Part shown: piece after piece, positions 47,838 through 56,647 of the stretch
Position numbering within the stretch: position 1 is the stretch's first letter
Layout of the letters: each line of letters begins with the position of its first letter
IMG/VR virus record: IMGVR_UViG_3300050821_009973
Coordinates: 1-60,360 of that record
From: a virus
Strand: one strand, 5' to 3'
DNA length: 60,360 nucleotides
The notes under the pieces: model-generated
The model's database searches: none
What the model saw: only the letters and a program-made list of their open reading frames with translations
Told to the model about the DNA's origin: nothing
Program-made: the position numbers and the translations under genes

Positions 47838-48184
47838 ACGACATCCTGATTCCGCAGTATCCCAGCGCTTCGTACGGCGACTGGGTGGCGATCGAGCGCA
47901 TCCTGCCCAACGGCTACCAGATGGTGGCCTGTGTGGAGCGGCCGGATGGAACGATGTACGACCTCGGGGTCAATGCCGAGGGGCAGCACCGACTGTTTCG
48001 GCGCCGCACGGGTGAGTTCGAAAACTCGCACCTGACGCACGGCGAGCCGCTGTCGGATATTGATCTTGCGGGCTTCGGACTGGACCGGGCGCACTGCCCG
48101 TATCTGCCTGGGGACTTCGAGAATGAGGGTGACTACGCCGATGTGGTCAGCCCGATGATGAAAACCCTTCTTAAAGGAGCTTGA
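47834..48184 (+). CDS. Hypothetical head-module protein, 116 aa
   Basis: GTG start overlapping the portal stop. ADVVSPMMKTLLKGA at the end and DGTMYDLGVNAEGQHRLFRR in the middle; mixed, soluble. Unknown structural or assembly role. Confidence 0.68.
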   Translation: MNDILIPQYPSASYGDWVAIERILPNGYQMVACVERPDGTMYDLGVNAEGQHRLFRRRTGEFENSHLTHGEPLSDIDLAGFGLDRAHCPYLPGDFENEGDYADVVSPMMKTLLKGA

Positions 48185-48186
48185 AA

Positions 48187-48651
48187 ATGGCCGTCTTCAC
48201 GTACCGCCGGGCCGGGGCCGCAGTTGCGACGGACACCGCGACTGTCACCACCCTGAGTTTTCTCGCGGCTACCACGCGCGCGATCCGCTTTATCGAGATT
48301 TCCGCGTCCGGACTTGGGACCGCTACGGCGGCCAACGAGTTTCAGGTCGCCCCTGGCAATGCGGGCACCGGGGCCCTGACCTCGATTCCCTCGTTCCCGA
48401 TCAACCCGCTGTCGACTGCGGCCTCGGGCTTCACGTCCGGCACCACGTATGCCACGGCGATCCCGACCGTGAACGCGCAGGCTGGTATCGCCTTTGGGGT
48501 TAACGCCAACGGCGGCACGTACCGTTGGCTGGCCAAGACGAACTTTGAGCTTTTTGCCTCGCAGGCGACCGCCGGATACCAGTCGCTCAACTGGAAGACG
48601 ATCAGTGGCTCCGGGACGATCGCTGGGCACGTGATCGTCGAAGAACTGTAA
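48187..48651 (+). CDS. Beta-rich virion protein, 154 aa
   Basis: ATG 48187 follows AAAGGAGCTTG. Ala/Thr/Ser-rich beta pattern with AIRFIEISASGLGTATAANE, similar to phage decoration or head-fibre proteins that have an RxxxI-type strand start. A stable hairpin follows the gene. Probably an abundant virion component. Confidence 0.7.
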   Translation: MAVFTYRRAGAAVATDTATVTTLSFLAATTRAIRFIEISASGLGTATAANEFQVAPGNAGTGALTSIPSFPINPLSTAASGFTSGTTYATAIPTVNAQAGIAFGVNANGGTYRWLAKTNFELFASQATAGYQSLNWKTISGSGTIAGHVIVEEL

Positions 48652-48671
48652 GCTGGCCGTGAGGTAAGGAC

Positions 48672-48690
48672 CGGGGGCCTTCGGCCCCCG
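48672..48690 (+). terminator. GC-rich hairpin after a structural gene
   Basis: CGGGGGCC-TTC-GGCCCCCG is very stable, but no T-run follows on the plus strand. It may stabilise the 3' end of the upstream message or cause partial termination. Confidence 0.5.
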
Positions 48691-48708
48691 TTGCGCTCGA
48701 CCAAAAAA

Positions 48709-49404
48709 ATGGCGTACCTACAGGACGGCAGGAACGCAAATACCAACTTAGCGACGATCACCGTCACGCTGACTGGGGTCGCAGCGGGTTCAACGCTCGT
48801 TGCCTTCTTCGTCGTAGAGCAGATTGGCCTGACCAACTCGTGCTCCGACAGCGTAAACGGAGCATTTACTCAAAACGTCCATTTTTCAGATGGTGCTTCG
48901 ACATCTGATATCTACGCGTTCACGTTGCCAAATGTTTCATCGGGCAGTCACACGATTACAGGTACCACCAGCACTGGCACCTTAAATAATTTAATTCTCT
49001 ACGTTTGCGAGCTATCAGCGCCAGCATCTTTAGTTGTTGACGGGACCCCGACCGGACTGGAGAGAATCGATCCTGGCACTTTGACTGATCAGATCACGGC
49101 CGGATCAGTTACGACGAGTGTCAACAATTCAGTTGTGCTTTCCTTCTGCTGGGACATCATAGGACACGCGACCTTTGTTCCAGGCACCGGATTTACTAAC
49201 TCAACCAGTGGAGCGGGAGTCGATACTGCTGGTGGTCGCTTTAACGTAGAGCACAAAACACAGGCTACAGCCGGCGCTGTTATAGCTACCTGGACGGACG
49301 CCACAAATGGCTCATTGGATACCTACGAAGTCATTGAGATCGCAATCAAGGCGCCAACTGGTGGTCCGACCGGTCCTGATGGTGAGTTCTGCTTTGTGAT
49401 GTAA
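48709..49404 (+). CDS. Beta-sandwich virion protein, 231 aa
   Basis: Fold pattern ATITVTLTGVAAGSTLVAFF, then SGSHTITGTTS, then VTTSVNNSVVLSFCWD is that of a repeated phage immunoglobulin-like or jelly-roll domain. The N-terminal domain of the 1169-aa protein at 50002 has the same strand order. ATG 48709 is chosen, although no clear ribosome site precedes it; TTG 48691 is the alternative. Likely exposed on the virion. Confidence 0.72.
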   Translation: MAYLQDGRNANTNLATITVTLTGVAAGSTLVAFFVVEQIGLTNSCSDSVNGAFTQNVHFSDGASTSDIYAFTLPNVSSGSHTITGTTSTGTLNNLILYVCELSAPASLVVDGTPTGLERIDPGTLTDQITAGSVTTSVNNSVVLSFCWDIIGHATFVPGTGFTNSTSGAGVDTAGGRFNVEHKTQATAGAVIATWTDATNGSLDTYEVIEIAIKAPTGGPTGPDGEFCFVM

Positions 49405-49420
49405 CTCAAGGAGATCAAAC

Positions 49421-49969
49421 ATGCTCTCTCCGTATGTAGGTCCGATTGCTTGGGCGGTTGGCGATGGTACGGCGGTTGCAGCAAGCGCAGCGCAAACCTC
49501 GCTTTTGACCTCAACCGCCGCTACCGGCAAGTGGGCGATGCCAGGTGGCTTCTTTACATATCCTGGACAAATGTTGCGGCTCAGGGCTGCCGGCAGGGTC
49601 AGCACGCCGGCCGCCACTCAAGGCAACATTTCTTTTCAGTTCCTCATCGGGGCCGTCATCGTAGCCGGCTCGCAGGTGTTCACATCGCTGGCCAACTTGA
49701 CGAATACGACCTGGACCCTGGATTGGGTACTCACGCTGCGCGCTGTCGGGGACGGGACTCTCGCCAACTTCATGCACACCGGCAACTTTATCTCGGACGT
49801 CGTCTCGCTGACCGCCGAAAATAATCTGATTCCGGATACGGCGCCAGCGGTTGGGACCGGCTTCCCAAGCTCAACCGCTGCCACGGTTGACCTGGCGGTT
49901 ACGTGGAGCAATGCAACAGCGGGCAATACGATTCAACTACACCAGTATTTCCTTGAATCTCTGAACTAA
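49421..49969 (+). CDS. Beta-rich virion protein, 182 aa
   Basis: CAAGGAGATC precedes the ATG. Strand-rich, low charge (GGFFTYPGQMLRLRAAGRVS; NISFQFLIGAVIVAGSQVFT). It resembles phage fibre or decoration proteins of the type that end in QLHQYFLESLN. No enzymatic motif. Confidence 0.72.
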   Translation: MLSPYVGPIAWAVGDGTAVAASAAQTSLLTSTAATGKWAMPGGFFTYPGQMLRLRAAGRVSTPAATQGNISFQFLIGAVIVAGSQVFTSLANLTNTTWTLDWVLTLRAVGDGTLANFMHTGNFISDVVSLTAENNLIPDTAPAVGTGFPSSTAATVDLAVTWSNATAGNTIQLHQYFLESLN

Positions 49970-50001
49970 AAGACCGCTCAACTTACGCCACCGGGTAAGC
50001 T

Positions 50002-53000
50002 ATGGCGTATGTAAATTCGGTATTTGCTGCCTTCGCATCAGCCTCGCCTGTAACAACAGGCATCGTTGACATGGCGACGGGCGGCGCCAACTGTCTGTTG
50101 ATCGCCCTCCTGGGCAATAACTCTAATACCACTACCGCCATATCCGTAACCGACAGCAGCGGAAATGCTTATCAACAGCTTTACAGCAAGAAGTTGAGCA
50201 CCGATGACAACATAGCAGTCTTCATCTGTACCAACCCGACTGTCACAACCACCATGACAGCCACGGCGACGTTCACCAATGTCACCGGATCTGCGGTTGC
50301 GTTTATTGGTTTTAGTGGCCGCTCACTGACGCCAGTTGACACGTCAGGATCAATGCTTGGTCCCAACCAAGCAGTGCACACGTTAACGACACTTTATCCG
50401 TCCATCACCGGATGCGACGGTATTGCGTTCGGTGTTGGAACCACAACAACCGCTACGACTACTTGGACCGCCACCGGGGTGTGGACCATTCGGAGCGCGG
50501 CGAGCGGTAACGATTTTGTCTGCCTGACCGTAAATAACATTGCCACGGCCAGTGTGCAGGATACGTTTAATACGGGTGCCACCAGGGGCATAGCCGATTT
50601 TGTAATTGCACTGGCACCAGCCGGATACGGACCTGTTGCGGCGACGCCGCCTGCGGCCGGGCCTCCACTTATTCTGCGCGGGCACCCGCACAATGCCCGA
50701 TTGCATCTTCGGCCGTTGGGCAATGCTGCTCCCCCGCTCGTTATCACGGACCAGATTTATTGCATTTACCCGGACGAGCCTACTGATGAGGATGATGAGG
50801 CTTTTGGCGCGTACGGCTTCTTCTGCGGCAACGAAGTTGACCAGGTCACCTTCTATTACCAGGACGACGCCGATCTTGATGATTTGACCGACGACTCTCC
50901 GTACGACTTCAATGGACAGACCATCGTGGTTGGTCCAGAGGTCGTGGTGGTAACCGGGATAGCGTACATCGACCAGCCAGAGCTTGAGGCGATCGACGAT
51001 TACGAGGAGGTCTACCCGGACTACAACTCAACCGGGCCGCCGCCTCCCGACAATGACGTTTCGTTCGATATTCAGGATGCGTTCCCCGATCCTGAAGAAG
51101 CCGAGGACGAACCATTCGGCTTTGAGTTTGTCCAGCAAGACGATGACCAGCAGCAAGGTGCGATCGTCTACCTTGACGATGCGGACGGCGAACCCGATGA
51201 GGACTTCGGGTTCGAAGATCACCAGCTTCCGCCAGACAACGAAGTCTCTTTTGACACCCGCGGTTGGATCACAGATCAAACCGCGGATCCCCCTGATGGC
51301 GAGGACTATGGCTTCCAGCTTGGCTTGGCCGGGCCTGAAGTTGACCTGATCGTCTGTGTTTTCCCGGATTTGGACGATGAGCCAGACGACGAGGCATTCG
51401 GGTTCGACGATAACTCCCAATTCGACGTTATCAATGCCACGGTCAATCAGATCGAGGCAGCCTACGTTGTCGACAACGATGAGGAACCAGACGACGAGGA
51501 CTTCGGTTTTGTTTACTCGCCTCCCGAGGACCAGTTCACTCCGCCGGTTGCGACCTATTCGCTCAATTTGCCGGATCAGGCGGACGAGCCAGAGGATGAA
51601 GATCTTAGCTTTGAGGACCACCAGCTTCCGCCCGATGTGGTGGTGGTCACCGATCAGCAGTCGATCGTATTGCTGGCGGACCCCGAGGAGTCCGAGGACG
51701 AGCCGTTCGGGTTCGAGTTCTGCCTTCAGGATGACGACCAGCAGGGCGCGGTCGCGCTTCCGGACGCCGAGGATCTTGACGATGAGGACTTCGCCGCCGC
51801 CGTTACGCCGGTTGGCACCGAGGTCGACCTCATCGTCAACGTCTTTCCGGACGACACCGACGAGCCGCCCGACGATGAAGCCTATGGCCATGTCGACTAC
51901 CAGGTGGGCCTGGAGGTTGACCAGGTCACGATTTACTACCCAGACACCGTCGAAACCGAGGAAGACGAGGACTTCGGCTTCGCGTTCACGCAGCAAGACG
52001 ATGATTTTCAACCGGAATCGGAGCAGGTAGGGGCCGACTGGCAGGACCAGCCCGAGGAGCCCGAGGACGAGGATTTCACCTTCGTCGACTGGCAGACCCC
52101 GCCCGACAACGAAGTTTCATTCGATACCCGCGGCTGGTGCACGGACCAGACCGAGGATCCCCCCGACGATGAGGATTACGGCTTCCAGGCCATTGCCGGC
52201 CTGGAGGTCGACCTGGTGGTGTGCCTCTGGCCGGATGAGGTCGACCCAGAGCCCGACGAGGACTTCGGTTTCGAAGACCACCAGGTACCGGCCGACTTTG
52301 CGCCAGATCAAATTTGGGCGCTGTACCCCGATCAGGCTGACGAACCGGAAGACGAGGACCATGGGTTCGCGCAGCCGCCGGGTGACGACATCGACCTCAT
52401 CGTCCCGGTCTTTCCGGACAGCGAGGAGCCGGAAGACGAGCCATTCGCGTTCCAGTTCACCCACATCGAGGAGGATTTTCAGCCAGAGGCCGAGCAGGTC
52501 GGAGCCGATTACCCGGCCGAGGCCGAGGAGCCAGAGGAGGAGCCCTACGGATTCACGGACGACCCGCGCGCCGCTGACAACGAGATCAGCCTGGATATTC
52601 AGGCGACCTTCCCGGACGGCGAGGAGCCGGAAGACGAGGACCACGGCTTCGGTGCGGTGCCGGCGCCGGCCGAGCAGCAGTTCACCCAGGACCAGTTCTA
52701 CCCGACTCTTGGCGATGACCTTCCGGAGGACGAGGAGGAGCCGTACGGTTTCGAAGATCACCAAGCGCCACCCGATTTCATTCCGCCCCCGGCACCGCCA
52801 GCGGTGCTCGACCCCACGCTTTTGCGGCCAAGCCGCCGCAATGTCAGGTTCAAGTGGGGCGTAACTGAGCCCAAACAGCCTCTGGAGGCCAGTAAGCCCC
52901 AAAAACAGGCCGCCAAACCCAGCGCTTTGCTGCAAAAGCTCATTCGCGCCATCGATTTTGGCGAAAAAGCCACAGGAATCGGCGAAGTTGCTGCACCCGC

Positions 53001-53511
53001 GGAGCCGGCACTTCGCGATGTTCCACGTGAAACATCACCTTCGCGTATCTCAGATACGAGAAAGTTGGAAAGGCCGGCGCCGGCCTTCTCGGCCGAGCGG
53101 CGCAAGTACCTGGCTGGCCAGCGCAAACAGGTGGCCGACCAGCTTGTCGCAGTCCGTGACCTGCTCGATCGGCTTGAAAAGGCTCATGCCGCGGCACTGC
53201 ACCGGCAGTTGGTGCTCGATCGGCGTCGCAATCGTCTCAAGGCCGTCGCAGATGGCAAGCAGCGACGCACAGCCCAGTGGGGTAGCAATGCAGCCCTACG
53301 ACGTCTTCTGGCCCGGGTGGAGCGCCTTGAGGACGATCTGCAGCAGACCATCCGCAAGCACGAAGTTTCCAAGCATCACGACGCCGAGGCAGCTCGCGCG
53401 GAGATCCGTCGACGTGAACAAAACCTGATCGCCATACACACGGCGATCCGCATGCTTCTGAGGGACAGTGATGATTCTATTGAGTTTCCTGACGAAGACG
53501 ATGCCAGCTAA
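50002..53511 (+). CDS. 1169-aa virion protein with about 20 acidic repeats
   Basis: Residues 1-210 form a beta-sandwich like the protein at 48709; a Pro/Gly linker follows. Residues about 255-920 contain roughly 20 copies of an acidic unit of about 28-35 aa built on (Y/F)PDxxEEPEDEDFGF, separated by hydrophobic strand-like segments (VDLIVxVFPD, VDQVTxYYPD). Residues about 1025-1166 are a basic coiled coil (LDRLEKAHAAALHRQLVLDR). The repeat is shared with 1520-2728. The extreme acidity suggests an extended fibre or a cation-dependent fold; I do not recognise a characterised homologue. A parS-like site lies in codons near 1006. Confidence 0.85.
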   Translation: MAYVNSVFAAFASASPVTTGIVDMATGGANCLLIALLGNNSNTTTAISVTDSSGNAYQQLYSKKLSTDDNIAVFICTNPTVTTTMTATATFTNVTGSAVAFIGFSGRSLTPVDTSGSMLGPNQAVHTLTTLYPSITGCDGIAFGVGTTTTATTTWTATGVWTIRSAASGNDFVCLTVNNIATASVQDTFNTGATRGIADFVIALAPAGYGPVAATPPAAGPPLILRGHPHNARLHLRPLGNAAPPLVITDQIYCIYPDEPTDEDDEAFGAYGFFCGNEVDQVTFYYQDDADLDDLTDDSPYDFNGQTIVVGPEVVVVTGIAYIDQPELEAIDDYEEVYPDYNSTGPPPPDNDVSFDIQDAFPDPEEAEDEPFGFEFVQQDDDQQQGAIVYLDDADGEPDEDFGFEDHQLPPDNEVSFDTRGWITDQTADPPDGEDYGFQLGLAGPEVDLIVCVFPDLDDEPDDEAFGFDDNSQFDVINATVNQIEAAYVVDNDEEPDDEDFGFVYSPPEDQFTPPVATYSLNLPDQADEPEDEDLSFEDHQLPPDVVVVTDQQSIVLLADPEESEDEPFGFEFCLQDDDQQGAVALPDAEDLDDEDFAAAVTPVGTEVDLIVNVFPDDTDEPPDDEAYGHVDYQVGLEVDQVTIYYPDTVETEEDEDFGFAFTQQDDDFQPESEQVGADWQDQPEEPEDEDFTFVDWQTPPDNEVSFDTRGWCTDQTEDPPDDEDYGFQAIAGLEVDLVVCLWPDEVDPEPDEDFGFEDHQVPADFAPDQIWALYPDQADEPEDEDHGFAQPPGDDIDLIVPVFPDSEEPEDEPFAFQFTHIEEDFQPEAEQVGADYPAEAEEPEEEPYGFTDDPRAADNEISLDIQATFPDGEEPEDEDHGFGAVPAPAEQQFTQDQFYPTLGDDLPEDEEEPYGFEDHQAPPDFIPPPAPPAVLDPTLLRPSRRNVRFKWGVTEPKQPLEASKPQKQAAKPSALLQKLIRAIDFGEKATGIGEVAAPAEPALRDVPRETSPSRISDTRKLERPAPAFSAERRKYLAGQRKQVADQLVAVRDLLDRLEKAHAAALHRQLVLDRRRNRLKAVADGKQRRTAQWGSNAALRRLLARVERLEDDLQQTIRKHEVSKHHDAEAARAEIRRREQNLIAIHTAIRMLLRDSDDSIEFPDEDDAS
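53019..53034. promoter_or_regulatory. parS-like ParB-binding palindrome inside a coding region
   Basis: TGTTCCACGTGAAACA, embedded in the near-perfect 20-base palindrome GATGTTCCACGTGAAACATC, combines the two common halves of chromosomal parS (TGTTCCACGTG and CACGTGAAACA). It is in frame within the linker before the coiled coil of the 1169-aa protein. Confidence 0.75.
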
Positions 53512-53514
53512 AGC

Positions 53515-53543
53515 TTGCTTGCCCTAGACAACGGCTGTACGAT
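53515..53543 (+). promoter_or_regulatory. Possible promoter of the scaffold-coat operon
   Basis: TTGCTT (53515-53520) and TACGAT (53538-53543) are 17 bases apart, immediately after the stop of the 1169-aa gene and 20 bases before the next start. Confidence 0.5.
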
Positions 53544-53563
53544 GCCTGCCCATCGGAGGTGCC

Positions 53564-53836
53564 TTGCTGACGCGGTTGACCCCGGAGGACCTGCAATTTC
53601 TCTCGCGCTTCGCCGCGAGCCCGGAATTTGCGCCTCTGAGATCGATTTTCAGCAGGGAGCTTGCGTCCACCGACGAGAAGCTCCGGGCCGTGGATGCCCC
53701 GGACGTCTATCGCTACCAAGGAGTCTCAGCGTGGTTGGTCGACTTCGCTGCCACGACCGAGGGTGCGAGAAACAAGCTGCAGAGCCTGGGACCGGTTCGT
53801 CGCCCCCAGGCCCGGTTTCAGGACGCGCCGGCATGA
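53564..53836 (+). CDS. Small head-module protein, 90 aa
   Basis: Starts at TTG 53564, five bases after GGAGGT. Helical (LTPEDLQFLSRFAASPEFAP, then STDEKLRAV). The pattern is like small proteins preceding the scaffold in podovirus head operons. Unknown function. Confidence 0.65.
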   Translation: MLTRLTPEDLQFLSRFAASPEFAPLRSIFSRELASTDEKLRAVDAPDVYRYQGVSAWLVDFAATTEGARNKLQSLGPVRRPQARFQDAPA

Positions 53837-53904
53837 AGCCGTCCTCTCCAAGATTCAGCCCCAATTCCTTTGACCGAGGGATCGGCTATCGAGGAACCCC
53901 GTGA
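53833..53904 (+). CDS. Micro-ORF in the capsid operon, 23 aa
   Basis: ATG 53833 overlaps the previous stop (ATGA) and its stop overlaps the scaffold GTG (GTGA). Basic, Ser/Pro-rich peptide. Its last codons contain the GAGGAACC ribosome site of the scaffold gene, so it may exist to couple translation. Confidence 0.45.
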   Translation: MKPSSPRFSPNSFDRGIGYRGTP

Positions 53905-54872
53905 ACGAGAACCCGAGCCTCGAAGGTAATGTGCGGCTCCCTCACCAGGTTACCCGCGCGGGCCAGAACGCGCGAGACCTGCTGAAAGCCGCCGAGTCTC
54001 CTCCCGAAACGAAGCCTCCGGAAAAACCTCCGGTAGCCGCTGTACCTGCGGCGTTCACTGTCGAGCAGCTTCTCAATGCCCCGGATTCAGAACGAGATGC
54101 TTCCCGAGACTACTGGTTCGCACGTTGCCAGAGTGTCGAGGGATGGCGCCGCGAGGACAACAAACGTACCTCGGCGCGTATCCAAGCTCTGGAGTCCGAC
54201 CTTGCCAAGCTGCGCGAAAAGAACACCGAGCTGGCCAAATCCCATCCAGCCACCGCCCCCGTCATCGATCTGAAAAAGCACTTCACCGAGGAGGAAATAG
54301 ACTCCATCGGGGAGGAGCGCGCCACGGCCATTCTGCGTGCGTCCCTACAAGCCGCTGACGCGGTGATACAGGAGCGCATCGATGCAGCGGTCAAACCGCT
54401 GTTGGACAAGCAGAATCAAAGGGCCGAGGAATCGGAGATCGAGCGACACCGCAAGTTTGTCCAGGGTCTGGACGACGGCTTTCCCACGTGGCAAGTCACC
54501 GACAAAGACCAACGCTGGCTTGCGTGGTTATCGGGTATCGATGATGCCTCTGGGTTGCAACGCCAGAAGCTCATCAACATCCATAAGGCGGACTACAACG
54601 CCGATGGCATCGTCAAGATGCTGCAGGCATTCGTAGTGTCGCTGGCACCGGCAGCTCTGCCGCCCTCACCACCCGAGACGCCGACGACATTGAACGGTAC
54701 GGGTGGGGACAATCCGCCCAACCCCGCACCAGGGAGTGACGGCAAGGTCCTGACGGCGATGGAGATCAAGGAAGGGTACAAGCGCAAGGCAATCGGCAAG
54801 ATGAGTAAGGAGGAGGCAGACCTGTTCGATGCGCGGGTTGCTGCGCAGATGAAGAGTGCCGGCCGCGGATAG
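53901..54872 (+). CDS. Scaffolding protein, 323 aa
   Basis: It lies directly before the coat gene, is highly charged and helical with a coiled coil (RIQALESDLAKLREKNTELA, about residues 92-111), and has flexible Pro-rich ends. The C-terminus (AIGKMSKEEADLFDARVAAQ) is a charged helix like the coat-binding helix-turn-helix of scaffolds. It should guide procapsid assembly and exit before packaging. GTG start. Confidence 0.82.
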   Translation: MNENPSLEGNVRLPHQVTRAGQNARDLLKAAESPPETKPPEKPPVAAVPAAFTVEQLLNAPDSERDASRDYWFARCQSVEGWRREDNKRTSARIQALESDLAKLREKNTELAKSHPATAPVIDLKKHFTEEEIDSIGEERATAILRASLQAADAVIQERIDAAVKPLLDKQNQRAEESEIERHRKFVQGLDDGFPTWQVTDKDQRWLAWLSGIDDASGLQRQKLINIHKADYNADGIVKMLQAFVVSLAPAALPPSPPETPTTLNGTGGDNPPNPAPGSDGKVLTAMEIKEGYKRKAIGKMSKEEADLFDARVAAQMKSAGRG

Positions 54873-54909
54873 CGTCCCCTCAACCTCTGCGCTCTGACCA
54901 GGAGGCCAC

Positions 54910-55866
54910 ATGGCTGGAGGTCCGGCGCGAACTGGTGGGTACCCACAATACGATCCCACCGGCACAGTTAACTTCAACCCCGTTGTTTATAGCGGCAAGT
55001 TGGTAGAAAAGTTCTACCGCACTACCGTTTTCGGGGAAATTGCAACGACCGATTACGAAGGGGACATTAGCGGATTCGGGGCACAGGTGGTCATTCGCAC
55101 GGTACCGGACATCACGGTATCGACGTATGTCATCGGTGCGGGTCTGACGCCGCAGTATCCGAGTCGCAACTCGGTCACGCTGAACATCAATCAGGCGCTC
55201 AGCTTCAACGTTGGCCTGAACATCGTTGACATTCGGCAATCCGACGTCGATCTATCCGACATTTTCGCCAATGACGGATCGATCCAACTGCGGATCTCGG
55301 CCGATGCGACGGTGCTGACCACAATCCCGACTCAGGTTGATGCTAGCAATACCGGCACTGCCGCGGGCCAGGACTCGGCCAACATCCCGTTAGGGTCGCT
55401 CGCCACGCCCCTGCAGATCATTCCGACCGGCACCACGACAACCAACGTCGATCAGGTGGTGGACCACATCACCTTCATGGGTCAAGCCCTGGACGAAAAC
55501 AACGTCTCGGACGAAGGCCGTTGGTTGGTAGCTCCCCCGTGGTACATCAACCTTATCAAGCGGTCTGATCTGCGGATCGCCAGCCTGGCGGGCGATGGTG
55601 TTTCGATTCTGCGCAATGGGAAGGTCGGGGTGGTTGATCGATTCAACATCTACCAGTCTCGAAACATTGCCAAGAACACGTCCGGGACCACGTCCTGGTC
55701 GATCATGTTTGGGCACTCGGCGGGACTGGCGTTCGCCGCGCAAATCGTGGAAGCGCAGATGATCGATAACCCGGCCGACTTCGGTTACCTGATTCGGGGG
55801 CTGATGGTGTTTGGGTTCCAGGTCATCGGTGCGACCTACCTGGGCACGTCGTACGCGCACCCATAA
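54910..55866 (+). CDS. Major capsid (coat) protein, 318 aa
   Basis: CAGGAGGCCAC precedes the ATG at 54910. The sequence has the order of an HK97-fold podovirus coat: N-arm FNPVVYSGKLVEKFYRTTVF, E-loop/strand region YEGDISGFGAQVVIRTVPDI, spine helix, and a P-domain-like RWLVAPPWYINLIKRSDLRI, ending with LIRGLMVFGFQVIGATYLGT. Immediate neighbours are scaffold and small head proteins. A terminator one gene downstream could give it higher expression. Confidence 0.88.
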   Translation: MAGGPARTGGYPQYDPTGTVNFNPVVYSGKLVEKFYRTTVFGEIATTDYEGDISGFGAQVVIRTVPDITVSTYVIGAGLTPQYPSRNSVTLNINQALSFNVGLNIVDIRQSDVDLSDIFANDGSIQLRISADATVLTTIPTQVDASNTGTAAGQDSANIPLGSLATPLQIIPTGTTTTNVDQVVDHITFMGQALDENNVSDEGRWLVAPPWYINLIKRSDLRIASLAGDGVSILRNGKVGVVDRFNIYQSRNIAKNTSGTTSWSIMFGHSAGLAFAAQIVEAQMIDNPADFGYLIRGLMVFGFQVIGATYLGTSYAHP

Positions 55867-55876
55867 GGAGTCTTGA

Positions 55877-56158
55877 ATGTCGAATGTACGCAAAGGTGGC
55901 GGCGGTGGTGGTGTTCCCTCGATCTACAAGGGGGAGGGTCATCCCGGCGAGTGCAAGTATCCGCCGGAGACGATTAAGCATGAGGTCAGTCACGCCAGCG
56001 GCAAGGCGAAGATGAACTTCAAGCATGAGCCACTGGGCCCGGAGCAGCACTATATCGATTCGGAAGAAGGTGGCAAGAAGATGGCGGGGGCCGAGGGCGA
56101 AGGCCCGAAGCATCGTTCAACCTCGGGCGTTCCTGGCCATACCCTTACGGGCAACTGA
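55877..56158 (+). CDS. Small Gly/Lys-rich virion protein, 93 aa
   Basis: Gly-rich start, then a hydrophilic, probably disordered chain (MNFKHEPLGPEQHYIDSEEG). Located between the coat gene and a terminator; might be a minor head protein. Unknown. Confidence 0.68.
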   Translation: MSNVRKGGGGGGVPSIYKGEGHPGECKYPPETIKHEVSHASGKAKMNFKHEPLGPEQHYIDSEEGGKKMAGAEGEGPKHRSTSGVPGHTLTGN

Positions 56159-56171
56159 GTTCGGCGGTGCC

Positions 56172-56219
56172 ACTGGGAGACAACCCGACCGGCCTTATCA
56201 CCCGGTCGGGCCCAGTTTT
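56172..56219 (+). terminator. Intrinsic (partial) terminator after the coat region
   Basis: CCCGACCGG (56184-56192) pairs with CCGGTCGGG (56202-56210); an outer CTGGG/CCCAG pair extends it, and TTTTG follows. The short T-run suggests partial termination inside the structural operon. Confidence 0.72.
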
Positions 56220-56233
56220 GATGGGAGCATCCG

Positions 56234-56644
56234 ATGCCAGACCAGAAGAAATTCGAAGTTGAGCCGACCTTCCCCTGCATCAGGGATGACGGCTACGTGT
56301 GCATGGGCAATAACGTTGCGATCGAGGCCAGCATGGGCAGGCTGCGGCCGTACCACGGCAAGATCGATGCGACGTTGCCGGAGCGCATGGCGTATCTGCA
56401 GGGGCTTGCGCGGATCTCGCCCACCTCCCCGAATCAGCTTGCGATCGAAATGGGTCTGCTGGACGTCGACAAGATGTCTCGTACGGATCTGATTCAGTAT
56501 GCGTGGGAGGAGTTCGGCATCAAGCTAATTCCGAAGACGTCGCTGGAGGAAGCGCGGCTGGCTGTGAAGGATGCGAAGATCGCCTCGCTCACGCCGCTGC
56601 CGACTGCGCATGGGATCGGTGCGATAGAGGAGGCGGAAGCGTAG
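56234..56644 (+). CDS. Head-module protein, 136 aa
   Basis: GGGAGCATCCG precedes the ATG. MGRLRPYHGKIDATLPERMA and SPTSPNQLAIEMGLLDVDKM resemble small proteins found between coat and connector genes. Mostly helical. Probable head completion or assembly role by position only. Confidence 0.68.
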   Translation: MPDQKKFEVEPTFPCIRDDGYVCMGNNVAIEASMGRLRPYHGKIDATLPERMAYLQGLARISPTSPNQLAIEMGLLDVDKMSRTDLIQYAWEEFGIKLIPKTSLEEARLAVKDAKIASLTPLPTAHGIGAIEEAEA

Positions 56645-56647
56645 GTC

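Noticed and set aside
51028-52011. 327-codon minus-strand frame opposite the acidic repeats
   Set aside because: It is the repetitive complement of the Glu/Asp codons; repeats mirror the real gene and no start signal exists.
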